Below, one piece after another: positions 43,047 to 49,902 of a DNA stretch of 64,000 nucleotides; position 1 is the stretch's first letter, and each line of letters starts with the position of its first letter. A program made the position numbers and the translations under genes. The notes under the pieces are model-generated. The model had not been told where the DNA came from and did not search any database. It saw only the letters and a list, made by a program, of their open reading frames with translations. The stretch comes from a virus: IMG/VR virus record IMGVR_UViG_3300015371_000024, positions 1 to 64,000 of that record; one strand, written 5' to 3'.

Positions 43047-43340
43047 ATGCCACGGCACATTGACGCAACGCTGAATGATTTTCTCCGGACCGACGGATGG
43101 CACGTTGTCGGGACTGGCGGAGGTAATGAAGCGTGGGAAAAGTCCGTCGGGTCCGACGGTTGGTATGCTTGGATAACGGATGACGATGGCCTATCGCTTC
43201 CCGACGCGATGGATGCCCGTGTCTTGCTCGGACTCTATAACCGTGATGGCGAGTCCGTCCGAGACGTCGATTCGTTCGCCAGTGTCACGGACGCGTGCAT
43301 CGCCATTCGTGAGGTATGGCCGGACTCGGATCCGGCCTAA
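43047..43340 (+). CDS. Hypothetical early protein, paralogue of the gene at 41702
   Basis: The 97-residue protein is a clear duplicate of the 107-residue one upstream. The pair flank the GP88-like gene. The third possible start, ATG at 43047, is chosen because in all sister leaders the start lies 6-9 nt after AAGGTG. Function unknown. Confidence 0.75.
   Translation: MPRHIDATLNDFLRTDGWHVVGTGGGNEAWEKSVGSDGWYAWITDDDGLSLPDAMDARVLLGLYNRDGESVRDVDSFASVTDACIAIREVWPDSDPA
43318..43337. repeat. Hairpin of the GGACTCGGATCC type at a gene end
   Basis: Arms GGCCGGA and TCCGGCC with loop CTCGGA cover the last codons of the 43047 gene. Confidence 0.6.
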
Positions 43341-43403
43341 CTCGGATCCGCTCGCACTCGCACCCGTTCGCACTTCCTAACCTACTCGCCAAAGGTGATG
43401 ACC

Positions 43404-43883
43404 ATGACACGCTTTATCGCTAACGCACAACGGGACATTTACACCTGGCACAATGATGTCCGAACGTTCGCGCCGTTCTCAGGTCTCGGAGATGCCACCT
43501 TCGACGCGGTCGTATCGCGCGCACTTTCGGCGGAAATTGTCCGGTCCGAGCTCGCGTCCGAGACAGACTTTCCGATCCCGCCAGCGCCAGGCGCACGCGT
43601 GCGGTTGCGCTCGGACGTCGAACGTGGCAACGGTTGGATCATTCCGAAAGGATCCGCCGGGACGGTGGTCATCTCGGAAGCGGATGAGACGTCGCAATTG
43701 ATCAGTGTCAGGATGGACGAACACTTCCCCGCACTCGATTCGTGGGATAACGAATTGTACTGGATTGGAGAGGATCATTTCGAAGGTGGCGAGAACGTCG
43801 GACTGTATGCTGCCGTGCCTTTTTGGAACGACTGTGCGCTCATGGTCTCGGACGTCAACGCATTCGAACATCGGAGCGCCTAA
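43404..43883 (+). CDS. Hypothetical early protein
   Basis: The 159-residue product has a helical N-terminus, then a beta-rich part (ARVRLRSDVERGNGWIIPKG, GTVVISEADE) that resembles a small SH3-like barrel. The leader and ATG choice follow the gene at 43047. No family was recognised. Confidence 0.65.
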   Translation: MTRFIANAQRDIYTWHNDVRTFAPFSGLGDATFDAVVSRALSAEIVRSELASETDFPIPPAPGARVRLRSDVERGNGWIIPKGSAGTVVISEADETSQLISVRMDEHFPALDSWDNELYWIGEDHFEGGENVGLYAAVPFWNDCALMVSDVNAFEHRSA

Positions 43884-43884
43884 C

Positions 43885-44109
43885 ATGGCACGTCCAACCG
43901 CAACCGGTCAGCGCGTCCGCCTGACCGGCCAGCATCTCCGGAATACCGGCCAGCTGACCGGCCACGATTCGCGCGCAACGTGGCGCGTAGTCGCGCTCGA
44001 GAATTGGACGGGCGCCGTGATGGGTCGTAGTGGACGAACCATCGCCAACGGATCCGACACGCAATCGGCGCATCAATGCGGCGAACCTGTACGTTGTCGG
44101 GACTCTTGA
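43885..44109 (+). CDS. Small conserved-looking phage protein, apparently frameshifted
   Basis: The 74-residue frame begins GQRVRLTGQHLRNTGQLTGH, a beta-barrel-like start seen in small phage proteins. After about residue 46 the +1 frame (from 44027) reads VVDEPSPTDPTRNRRINAAN and ends in TAA at 44125, two bases before the next ATG, like its neighbours. The zero frame C-terminus looks random. A single-base change near 44020-44027 would explain this. Confidence 0.55.
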   Translation: MARPTATGQRVRLTGQHLRNTGQLTGHDSRATWRVVALENWTGAVMGRSGRTIANGSDTQSAHQCGEPVRCRDS

Positions 44110-44127
44110 CCATAGGAACGCCTAACC

Positions 44128-44367
44128 ATGCCCGCGAACATGCCGAAAGCCACAGAGTCACGCCGTCGCTTCGAAATGTGGGCGCTCGGCCTCGTCCGAT
44201 CGATGGGCGCAACGGGTGCGGTCGCATACGCTCGCACGATGGCGGAGTTGGATCCTGAGCCGCAATTGTGGAATCGCGCCGCCACCTACATCGCCTGTCT
44301 GTACCTCGGAAAAGTGTCGAGCTCACGCAACAGATGTCAGGAAACATCGCGCGCACTTGCGCGATAA
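44128..44367 (+). CDS. Small hypothetical early protein
   Basis: The 79-residue protein is helical (FEMWALGLVRSMGATGAVAY, LWNRAATYIACLYLG). Its last 10 codons lie inside promoter-like copy 3. Function unknown. Confidence 0.6.
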   Translation: MPANMPKATESRRRFEMWALGLVRSMGATGAVAYARTMAELDPEPQLWNRAATYIACLYLGKVSSSRNRCQETSRALAR

Positions 44368-44368
44368 A
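44336..44368 (+). promoter_or_regulatory. Promoter-like element, copy 3
   Basis: GTCAGGAA-N17-GCGATAAA, overlapping the 3' end of the upstream gene. The shared leader follows and leads into the gene at 44439. Confidence 0.7.
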
Positions 44369-44438
44369 TCACCGGTCGATAAATAGCAGTACGCAACGCA
44401 GTTAGCAGTTAACAAACCTCTCGCCAAGGTTACCAGCC

Positions 44439-44744
44439 ATGACTAGCCAGACCCGCCTAATAGCCGCTCGCATCGCCGTTCGCGCCGCCGCGCGTGGGTT
44501 TGTTGCCGGCAACGTCAACGCGTCCGAGCTCCGGACCGCGACCGCTCGCGCACTGCGCGCTGCCGAGACGATCGTACTGGATCGTCAGGCGCTCCGGGAC
44601 GCGCGGCGCATGGTCGATAAGTCTCGCATTGATCGGATCCTGAACGGGCGCGGCGACCTGTGGAACGGATCGGACCGCGCGTTCCAATTCGACATGTTGA
44701 ACATGGCCGCGCGCCTCCGCCGTGCCGTCACTTTCTGCGGGTAA
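44439..44744 (+). CDS. Hypothetical Ala- and Arg-rich early protein
   Basis: The 101-residue product is almost wholly helical (AARIAVRAAARGFVAG, LRAAETIVLDRQALRDARR) and basic. It may bind DNA or form bundles. The start follows CGCCAAGG. Confidence 0.65.
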   Translation: MTSQTRLIAARIAVRAAARGFVAGNVNASELRTATARALRAAETIVLDRQALRDARRMVDKSRIDRILNGRGDLWNGSDRAFQFDMLNMAARLRRAVTFCG

Positions 44745-44750
44745 GCCGCC

Positions 44751-44846
44751 ATGTCTCGCGAGCGTCTCATTCTGTGGATGCTGCGGGTGCTGACACTCGC
44801 GATCTCGCTTCCGCTGATTTACCTGAACGAATTGCACCGTCACTAA
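44751..44846 (+). CDS. 31-residue membrane microprotein
   Basis: A short frame from ATG at 44751 to TAA codes a basic start and one hydrophobic helix (WMLRVLTLAISLPLIYL). It fits neatly between two genes and has its own upstream GTAAGCCGCC. No Shine-Dalgarno is obvious, so confidence is moderate. Confidence 0.45.
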   Translation: MSRERLILWMLRVLTLAISLPLIYLNELHRH

Positions 44847-44859
44847 GAGGATCCAAGCC

Positions 44860-45054
44860 ATGACACACGCATTGCTCGCGGGCGCCACTCGCCAGACCAT
44901 CGGTTCCCTGCTCGTCATCACCGCACCGTCCGGCCTTGTCGCAATGGACACGAAAGGCCGCGAGCCCGAGCTCACAACGCCCTCGGGGAAGGCGCTCGAG
45001 GCAATGGATCTGTACCCGTCGCGGTCTCGAATCGATGGGGCGGATATGTCCTGA
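44860..45054 (+). CDS. Small hypothetical protein, apparently frameshifted at a G run
   Basis: The 64-residue frame starts MTHALLAGATRQTIGSLLVI and stops soon after GGGG at 45037-45040. From 45039 the -1 frame reads GGYVLTPEGIANKTARPDTS and continues 67 codons to TAA at 45242. The two parts together look like one protein of about 126 residues. A one-base loss in the G run or frameshifting would link them. Confidence 0.5.
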   Translation: MTHALLAGATRQTIGSLLVITAPSGLVAMDTKGREPELTTPSGKALEAMDLYPSRSRIDGADMS

Positions 45055-45242
45055 CGCCGGAAGGGATCGCGAACAAGACCGCGCGACCTGACACCAGCTG
45101 GAGCTATCACTGGTGTTGGGACGCGATGGTCGTTCGCTGCGCCGAGAATCCGAGCGAGTTTACGCGCGAAGATGAGACACTCGAGACCTGTGGCGCCGAG
45201 GCCACAACTTGTCAGGAAACGCCCCTGACGCTTGTGCGGTAA
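45039..45242 (+). other. -1 frame continuation of the gene at 44860
   Basis: This stretch has no start of its own after the join. It has Trp- and Cys-containing segments (SWSYHWCWDAMVVRCAEN) and its last codons lie in promoter-like copy 4. Confidence 0.5.
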
Positions 45243-45243
45243 A
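45211..45243 (+). promoter_or_regulatory. Promoter-like element, copy 4
   Basis: GTCAGGAA-N17-GCGGTAAA, one base different from the others in the second box. The shared leader follows before the gene at 45307. Confidence 0.65.
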
Positions 45244-45306
45244 GTCCTGAGTGTTAAGTAGTATCACGCAACGCAGTTAAGTAAACCTCTCGCCAAGGTG
45301 CCAGCC

Positions 45307-45645
45307 ATGAAACGCCCTCGTCTCGCAATCGACCAACCGGTGATCGTCCGCCCGTTCGGGAATCTCTCGGACCGCCGCGGCGTGGTCGTGGGATACAAGC
45401 CTGGTCGTCGCGCGGCGGCGAGTGGCCGGATGATTCTCCTGTATGTCGTGAAGCTGGAGAATGGCACCGTCGGCCAGTACCGCCGTCCCGAGCTCAAGGC
45501 CGTGACACCCGAGACGCCCGAGCCGACGCCGTCGCACTACTGCGCGAACCCGTTCTGCACGTACAAGCGTCCCGTGCACCGTGCCGGCGAATTCTGCACG
45601 CCCGCGTGCGCTCGCGAGCGCTACGGCGAAGACTTCCGCGACTGA
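45307..45645 (+). CDS. Zinc-binding hypothetical protein
   Basis: The 112-residue protein has a beta-rich first half and a C-terminal set of four Cys (HYCANPFCTYKR and FCTPACARE) that would bind one zinc, like FCS-type fingers. It starts after the CGCCAAGGTG leader of promoter copy 4. Confidence 0.65.
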   Translation: MKRPRLAIDQPVIVRPFGNLSDRRGVVVGYKPGRRAAASGRMILLYVVKLENGTVGQYRRPELKAVTPETPEPTPSHYCANPFCTYKRPVHRAGEFCTPACARERYGEDFRD

Positions 45646-45657
45646 GGATCCCGAATC

Positions 45658-45909
45658 ATGGCAACTTTCCCCGTGTTCGCGTCTCACGCCGAGGCTCGGT
45701 GCTGCGTGTGTGACGGACCGCTCACGCAGCACCATGACGCAGGGTATGCCCCGGGCCGCGGGCAATTCCGCGGACTCTGCGACCGTGGAGCAATGGAGCA
45801 TCACTCCTGGACGTATTACGACCTTGACAGGGGCTACGCGAGCAATCGCGCGCGGACCGATTCGGAAGGCGCCTATCGCGCGTGCCGATACTTCTCGGAG
45901 AGAGACTAA
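45658..45909 (+). CDS. Small Cys/His-containing protein
   Basis: The 83-residue product has CCVCDG, HHD and a later Cys, which may bind a metal. Aromatic-rich C-terminus. Function unknown. Confidence 0.6.
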   Translation: MATFPVFASHAEARCCVCDGPLTQHHDAGYAPGRGQFRGLCDRGAMEHHSWTYYDLDRGYASNRARTDSEGAYRACRYFSERD

Positions 45910-45912
45910 CCG

Positions 45913-46137
45913 ATGCCGTTCACGCCAATCGTTCACAAGGCCGAAGGGCTCGCCCGCAACTGCACGGCGTGGGATCTGTTCACCGTCACCGGTGGACTGC
46001 AGTGCGGTAACTGTCTCGCGCACAACGTCCCGACGATTACGACGTGCCGCGAGCGGGCGAGCGATGGACCGTGTCCGCTGCCGCCCGATGGCGACGATGG
46101 TCTGTGCTGGATCCATCGTCTGCAAGCCAACCGCTAA
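45913..46137 (+). CDS. Small Cys-rich protein
   Basis: The 74-residue product contains six Cys residues, including CGNC and two near the end (GPCPLP, LCWIH). A zinc-bound fold is likely. Function unknown. Confidence 0.6.
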   Translation: MPFTPIVHKAEGLARNCTAWDLFTVTGGLQCGNCLAHNVPTITTCRERASDGPCPLPPDGDDGLCWIHRLQANR

Positions 46138-46153
46138 CCGGAGTTACACAGCC

Positions 46154-46510
46154 ATGCCACGCATTGAGACCGAAGACGGGCGCACCGTCGAGGCGCCTGT
46201 CATTCACCTGAACGGATCGCATCCGGACAGGCTCGAGGAAGACTTCACCGAGATCCGCCACGCGCTGATCGCAGCATTCGACAAGCTCGCAACCTCCGGC
46301 CCGAATCAACGCGACTACTACGTGCTGGCACCGGAGGCCGAGGCGCGGCGGGCGTGGGAGGCCGCGGTCGCCGAGCACCGCGCGCGGCTGGACACGCTCA
46401 ACAAGCTGATCGCGGACTTTGAAGCGCTGCAGCGTCACGCCTCGGACGCAGCCGAGCGCCGCCGCCAGTCCATCATACCGTCACGCGCCATGCTGGAGAT
46501 CGTGAAATGA
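46154..46510 (+). CDS. Helical hypothetical protein
   Basis: The 118-residue protein, read from ATG at 46154, has a long charged helix with Ala-rich heptads (RRAWEAAVAEHRARLDTLNK). A much longer frame upstream lacks coding support because two other genes occupy that stretch. Confidence 0.6.
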   Translation: MPRIETEDGRTVEAPVIHLNGSHPDRLEEDFTEIRHALIAAFDKLATSGPNQRDYYVLAPEAEARRAWEAAVAEHRARLDTLNKLIADFEALQRHASDAAERRRQSIIPSRAMLEIVK

Positions 46511-46704
46511 GATGCCACAGCCATGACCACGCCATCAGCCAGGCGCGAGCGAACGCGAAGACGTTCGGGGAAGCGTACATCGTCTTCACGGACACCAATG
46601 GTGTGTGGAATTGCGAGCGCGATAGGCCGCAGTCACCGACACCGCACGAACGCTATGCACCTGACGGAACGATGACACGCTACTCGCCGAAGGTGACACC
46701 GTGA
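46507..46704 (+). CDS. Small hypothetical protein
   Basis: The 65-residue product overlaps both neighbours by 4 nt. Its last codons contain CTCGCCGAAGGTG, a copy of the repeated leader, which serves the next gene. Function unknown. Confidence 0.55.
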   Translation: MRCHSHDHAISQARANAKTFGEAYIVFTDTNGVWNCERDRPQSPTPHERYAPDGTMTRYSPKVTP

Positions 46705-47330
46705 CCGCTCCGCTCAGTAATCTCCCGCCTCGGCGCACGGGGCCGCGCGCACCGTACCGAATGGATCCGCAGCGGCAACGAGTCTACGACGCCGAGCGCG
46801 CGGCGTTCCTGCCAATGCCAGGCGCTCGAGACGGCCACCGATTCGTGGTCGAGCTCCCCGAGCTCGCGGATCTACAGCGGTTCTTGGACTTCGTCCGGAC
46901 GTCTCGCTGGTTCCGTCGCACGTTCGGGAATCAGTATTACGACATGCGGGCGCAGGACGGGCGCGGGCAGATCCATTCCGCAGCCAATGCGGGCCACCGG
47001 ACGGTCTCGGTGAAGCGTGCGTACCGGTGTCGGTGGATCGTGTTGCACGAGGTCGCGCATGTGCTGACGCCGGCGGGATGCCAGAAGCACGGACCCGAGT
47101 ACGTGAAGATCTACCTGCAGCTGGTGCGGCACTACTTGGGGCGCGCGGCATGGCGCGCACTCTACGACCAGTGCAAACTGCATCGCGTGAAGATGCAGAC
47201 GCGGAAACGGGCGCGGCGACCGCTTACACCCGAGCAGCGCGCGGTATTGATCGATCGGCTACGTGAGGCTCGAGAACGGAAGCAGGAGCGCGACCAACAC
47301 ATCGCCTACTTGGAGGGACAAGCGCCATGA
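46701..47330 (+). CDS. HExxH zinc metallopeptidase-like protein
   Basis: The 209-residue protein has HEVAH at residues 116-120 and a third His at 130 (CQKHGPEYV). This pattern is seen in small phage and actinobacterial metallopeptidase-like families. The C-terminus is a basic helix. GTG at 46701 overlaps the upstream stop (GTGA). A target protein is not apparent. Confidence 0.65.
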   Translation: MTAPLSNLPPRRTGPRAPYRMDPQRQRVYDAERAAFLPMPGARDGHRFVVELPELADLQRFLDFVRTSRWFRRTFGNQYYDMRAQDGRGQIHSAANAGHRTVSVKRAYRCRWIVLHEVAHVLTPAGCQKHGPEYVKIYLQLVRHYLGRAAWRALYDQCKLHRVKMQTRKRARRPLTPEQRAVLIDRLREARERKQERDQHIAYLEGQAP

Positions 47331-47875
47331 CGGACGAGAAGGATCCAGAGACGACGGTCACGATTCCGACGAAGAGCGAGAGCGTGACGAAGAGCACGAT
47401 TCGCATTGACGGGAAAGAGTACGTGCTCCCGCCGCATGTGCTCCGCCTCGACGTGGGCGCCATGATCGATATTCCATCCTGTGGTCTATCGGTCCGCGCG
47501 GTCAAGCCGCTCACGGTCGAGCAGCGCGCCGGCGAAGCGCTCGCATTCTTGGCTCGGACGCTTCGCATGGAGACCGAGGCCGGGATCGACGCCACGACCG
47601 AAGACGAGATCAAACGGTTCGGCGGGGGGAAGGCGGGCGCTCGGGAATGTTACGCGAACCTCTTGGCGCTCCGGGACTGGATGACGCTCTTTTACGGTGA
47701 CGTCGCCGAGCACTTCCTGTGCGGCAAGCACCAAGATATCGCGCGCGTGCAGTCGGAGCTCGGCTACCAGTACATGGTCGATAACAACGCCGACGAGCGC
47801 GAATCGCTGGCTCAGGCGTTCTTGAGCGTGTTCGGCCAGTCGGGCTCACCCGCGACCGCGAACCTTGAGTCCTAG
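47327..47875 (+). CDS. Hypothetical protein closing the accessory block
   Basis: The 182-residue acidic product has a beta-type segment (STIRIDGKEYVLPPHVLRL) and helices. It overlaps the metallopeptidase-like gene by 4 nt and is followed by a hairpin. Function unknown. Confidence 0.65.
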   Translation: MTDEKDPETTVTIPTKSESVTKSTIRIDGKEYVLPPHVLRLDVGAMIDIPSCGLSVRAVKPLTVEQRAGEALAFLARTLRMETEAGIDATTEDEIKRFGGGKAGARECYANLLALRDWMTLFYGDVAEHFLCGKHQDIARVQSELGYQYMVDNNADERESLAQAFLSVFGQSGSPATANLES

Positions 47876-48189
47876 AGATGCAGCAACCCCGTAGGGGTGT
47901 CGGTCCCTACGGGGTCTGCAGTCTGGTGCTTTGGCGTCTTACGTCACTGCTGCAGCAGCAACTGCGCGTTCGGATGAGTGGTAGAAGCCTGGTCAGGATA
48001 TCCTGACCGCCTCCGGCGACCTTGATTGTCGAGAGCCGAGCCTATGCTCGGGATCGACCGATGACGGAGTAGGCCGCATCTCCGCCGACTTGCGCGATGG
48101 AAAAAGTCTCGGAATTGAATGTACCAGGCGGGCGCAGTATGGTCTGAGCACTTTGGTCTTGTCAACACGCACCATTACAGGGAGCCACC
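47876..48189. other. Non-coding gap of 314 bp
   Basis: It holds the hairpin at 47887 and the 18-bp palindrome GGTCAGGATATCCTGACC at 47991-48008, whose GTCAGGA half equals the first box of the promoter-like repeats. Near the end GTCTTGTCAACACGC may carry a promoter for the next gene. No gene was seen. Confidence 0.5.
47887..47914 (+). terminator. Terminator-like hairpin
   Basis: A perfect 10-bp stem CCCCGTAGGG/CCCTACGGGG with an 8-nt loop lies 12 nt after the stop at 47875. The T tract is poor, so it may be a Rho-dependent or processing hairpin. Confidence 0.55.
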
Positions 48190-48498
48190 GTGAAAAAGAC
48201 GAAGACGACAGTACGCGAAGACGAGTGGACACGGCGCATCCGCGAATGCAGCGAAGCGCAGCCGCCTCTCATGGAGCCAAACATGAAAGCACCAGTGTAC
48301 CGCGAGTATGTGCACCACGTCCGGACCGAGCGCGGCGTGTCCACGTATCAGATCAAGACCGGCGGCAGTAAGCACGCCGAGGTCTTAGCGACGGTCGTGG
48401 TCGAGAGCCACCGTCCCTACTGCGTGACGTGCAGTTCGCGCGACTGCAAGCACGCGAACAAGATCCTGGATCGCATCACCGGAGTGAACCGTGTCTGA
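48190..48498 (+). CDS. Cys-rich hypothetical protein
   Basis: The 102-residue protein ends with YCVTCSSRDCKHANK, a C-x2-C-x4-C-x-H set like a SWIM-type or related zinc knuckle. AGGGAGCC precedes the ATG. A nucleic acid role is possible. Confidence 0.6.
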   Translation: MKKTKTTVREDEWTRRIRECSEAQPPLMEPNMKAPVYREYVHHVRTERGVSTYQIKTGGSKHAEVLATVVVESHRPYCVTCSSRDCKHANKILDRITGVNRV

Positions 48499-48919
48499 TA
48501 ACTCTCCGCGCATGGTCACGCGCGACTCCGCCAAGCCAGCATCATTTCCGGAAGGCTCAAGGTTCGCCCCGAGCTATCGCGTCGGATCCAAGACGGGCGC
48601 CGATCGCTGCCTCATCCACGACAACGACTTCGTCACGGACACGGATCCGGACGATGCCGCCAAGCTGGCATTCGATGAGCTCAAGCGGACCGAGATGTAC
48701 GGACTCTTTTGGGATGGGAAGGTGGTCATCATCCCGAGGACGGGTGTCCGCTGCGTGCACGGCGCCGTCGGCCCGATCGCGGTCCTGTTCATCTCGGGTC
48801 CAGGCTTCGACCGCGTGCAGGAGTCCGAGCGCGAGGTGTACGCCGCGATCGAGTCCGTGATCAATGAGTCGCGAACGCTTCCGCCGCGGCTGACCGAGAA
48901 CGACGTGGACGAAGCATAA
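48491..48919 (+). CDS. Hypothetical protein, GTG start
   Basis: The 142-residue product overlaps the upstream gene by 8 nt. It has a mixed alpha/beta pattern (GLFWDGKVVIIPRTG, VGPIAVLFISGPG). Function unknown. Confidence 0.6.
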   Translation: MSDNSPRMVTRDSAKPASFPEGSRFAPSYRVGSKTGADRCLIHDNDFVTDTDPDDAAKLAFDELKRTEMYGLFWDGKVVIIPRTGVRCVHGAVGPIAVLFISGPGFDRVQESEREVYAAIESVINESRTLPPRLTENDVDEA

Positions 48920-48987
48920 AGTCGCTACTTGATCGCGCAACTGTCACGCAGTACATTCTGCATCGTCACCTTTTAGCCACTCAGCCA

Positions 48988-49389
48988 ATGACACGCACGA
49001 AGTCGAACATGGGGAGAAAGAAAGGCACGCGGGCCGCGGCGCCGCGCGCCAAGCGCACGCTGACCGATGTCCAGCGATTGCGCGAGCACATCCTGCTGGA
49101 GCTCGGACTCGAGAAGGGCGAGATCGCCGAGGCGCTCGGGACCACGCGTCAGACCGTGTGCAACATCTTCCTCGATGAGCACCGGTCCGAGTTGGAAGAC
49201 GCGGTCATTGAGTACCTGCGCGACAAGTACGATGCGGCGCCGATCGTCGTCCGTGATCGTATCCTGGTCCTGGTCGAGAGCTACATGCCGCGCGATTGGG
49301 ACTTGCGACTCACAACCACAATCAGCGCCGAGACGCTCGGGTGGTCGAAGCGGTCGAGTCCCGAGCACCAGCCACAGCCACAGATGTGA
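48988..49389 (+). CDS. Helix-turn-helix DNA-binding protein
   Basis: The 133-residue protein has a basic N-terminus and an HTH at about 36-60 (LEKGEIAEALGTTRQTVCNI), in the style of small phage or transposase-type regulators. It may regulate early genes. It has no enzyme domain. Confidence 0.6.
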   Translation: MTRTKSNMGRKKGTRAAAPRAKRTLTDVQRLREHILLELGLEKGEIAEALGTTRQTVCNIFLDEHRSELEDAVIEYLRDKYDAAPIVVRDRILVLVESYMPRDWDLRLTTTISAETLGWSKRSSPEHQPQPQM

Positions 49390-49534
49390 GAGCGGCGCGT
49401 ACAGGGGGAGCCACCCGCCTGTCGCGCCGTCTCGGAAAGTCACCGTCTACTGAAGTGTCAGCCATGACACGAAGAATGGGGCGGACGCCTCCGCAGCCAT
49501 TCCGATAGCCAAACCTACTGAGGGAGCCACGCCA

Positions 49535-49858
49535 ATGTCAACACGTATGCCGCAGTTGCCGCCGAACGCCGACATGGGGAAAGCCGTCAAGATCAAGCAG
49601 CTGCTGAAAGACCGCGAGCAGTTGATCGAGGAAGAGAACACGCACACTTGGCTCGACGCACCCAAGGCCATGACGGCACTCCCGGACGGGACCGTGGTCG
49701 TGATCATGGAGTCGGGCCGGTCGTGGCGGTCGAACGGCGATCGCTGGCATCGCCACACCTGGGCGCCGCTCCCGGACTCGCCCGCGGACGAGACGTTCCA
49801 GCAGAGACAGGCGCTCACGCGCGATCTCAAGGCCCTCGGACACCAGGAGGAAGACTAA
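49535..49858 (+). CDS. Hypothetical protein
   Basis: The 107-residue product has a charged helix (KIKQLLKDREQLIEEEN) followed by short strands with Trp (GRSWRSNGDRWHRHTW). A GAGGGAGCC site precedes the ATG. Function unknown. Confidence 0.6.
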   Translation: MSTRMPQLPPNADMGKAVKIKQLLKDREQLIEEENTHTWLDAPKAMTALPDGTVVVIMESGRSWRSNGDRWHRHTWAPLPDSPADETFQQRQALTRDLKALGHQEED

Positions 49859-49902
49859 GGACGGATCCGAACGAGGAAGTCTCCCACAACCAGAGAGGAC
49901 AG

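Noticed and set aside
45581-46510. Long plus-strand frame of 309 codons
   Set aside because: Its first two thirds overlap two better supported genes; only the part from 46154 is kept.
49648-49902. Upstream extension of the lipoprotein frame
   Set aside because: It overlaps another gene and would bury the signal peptide that starts at 49903.
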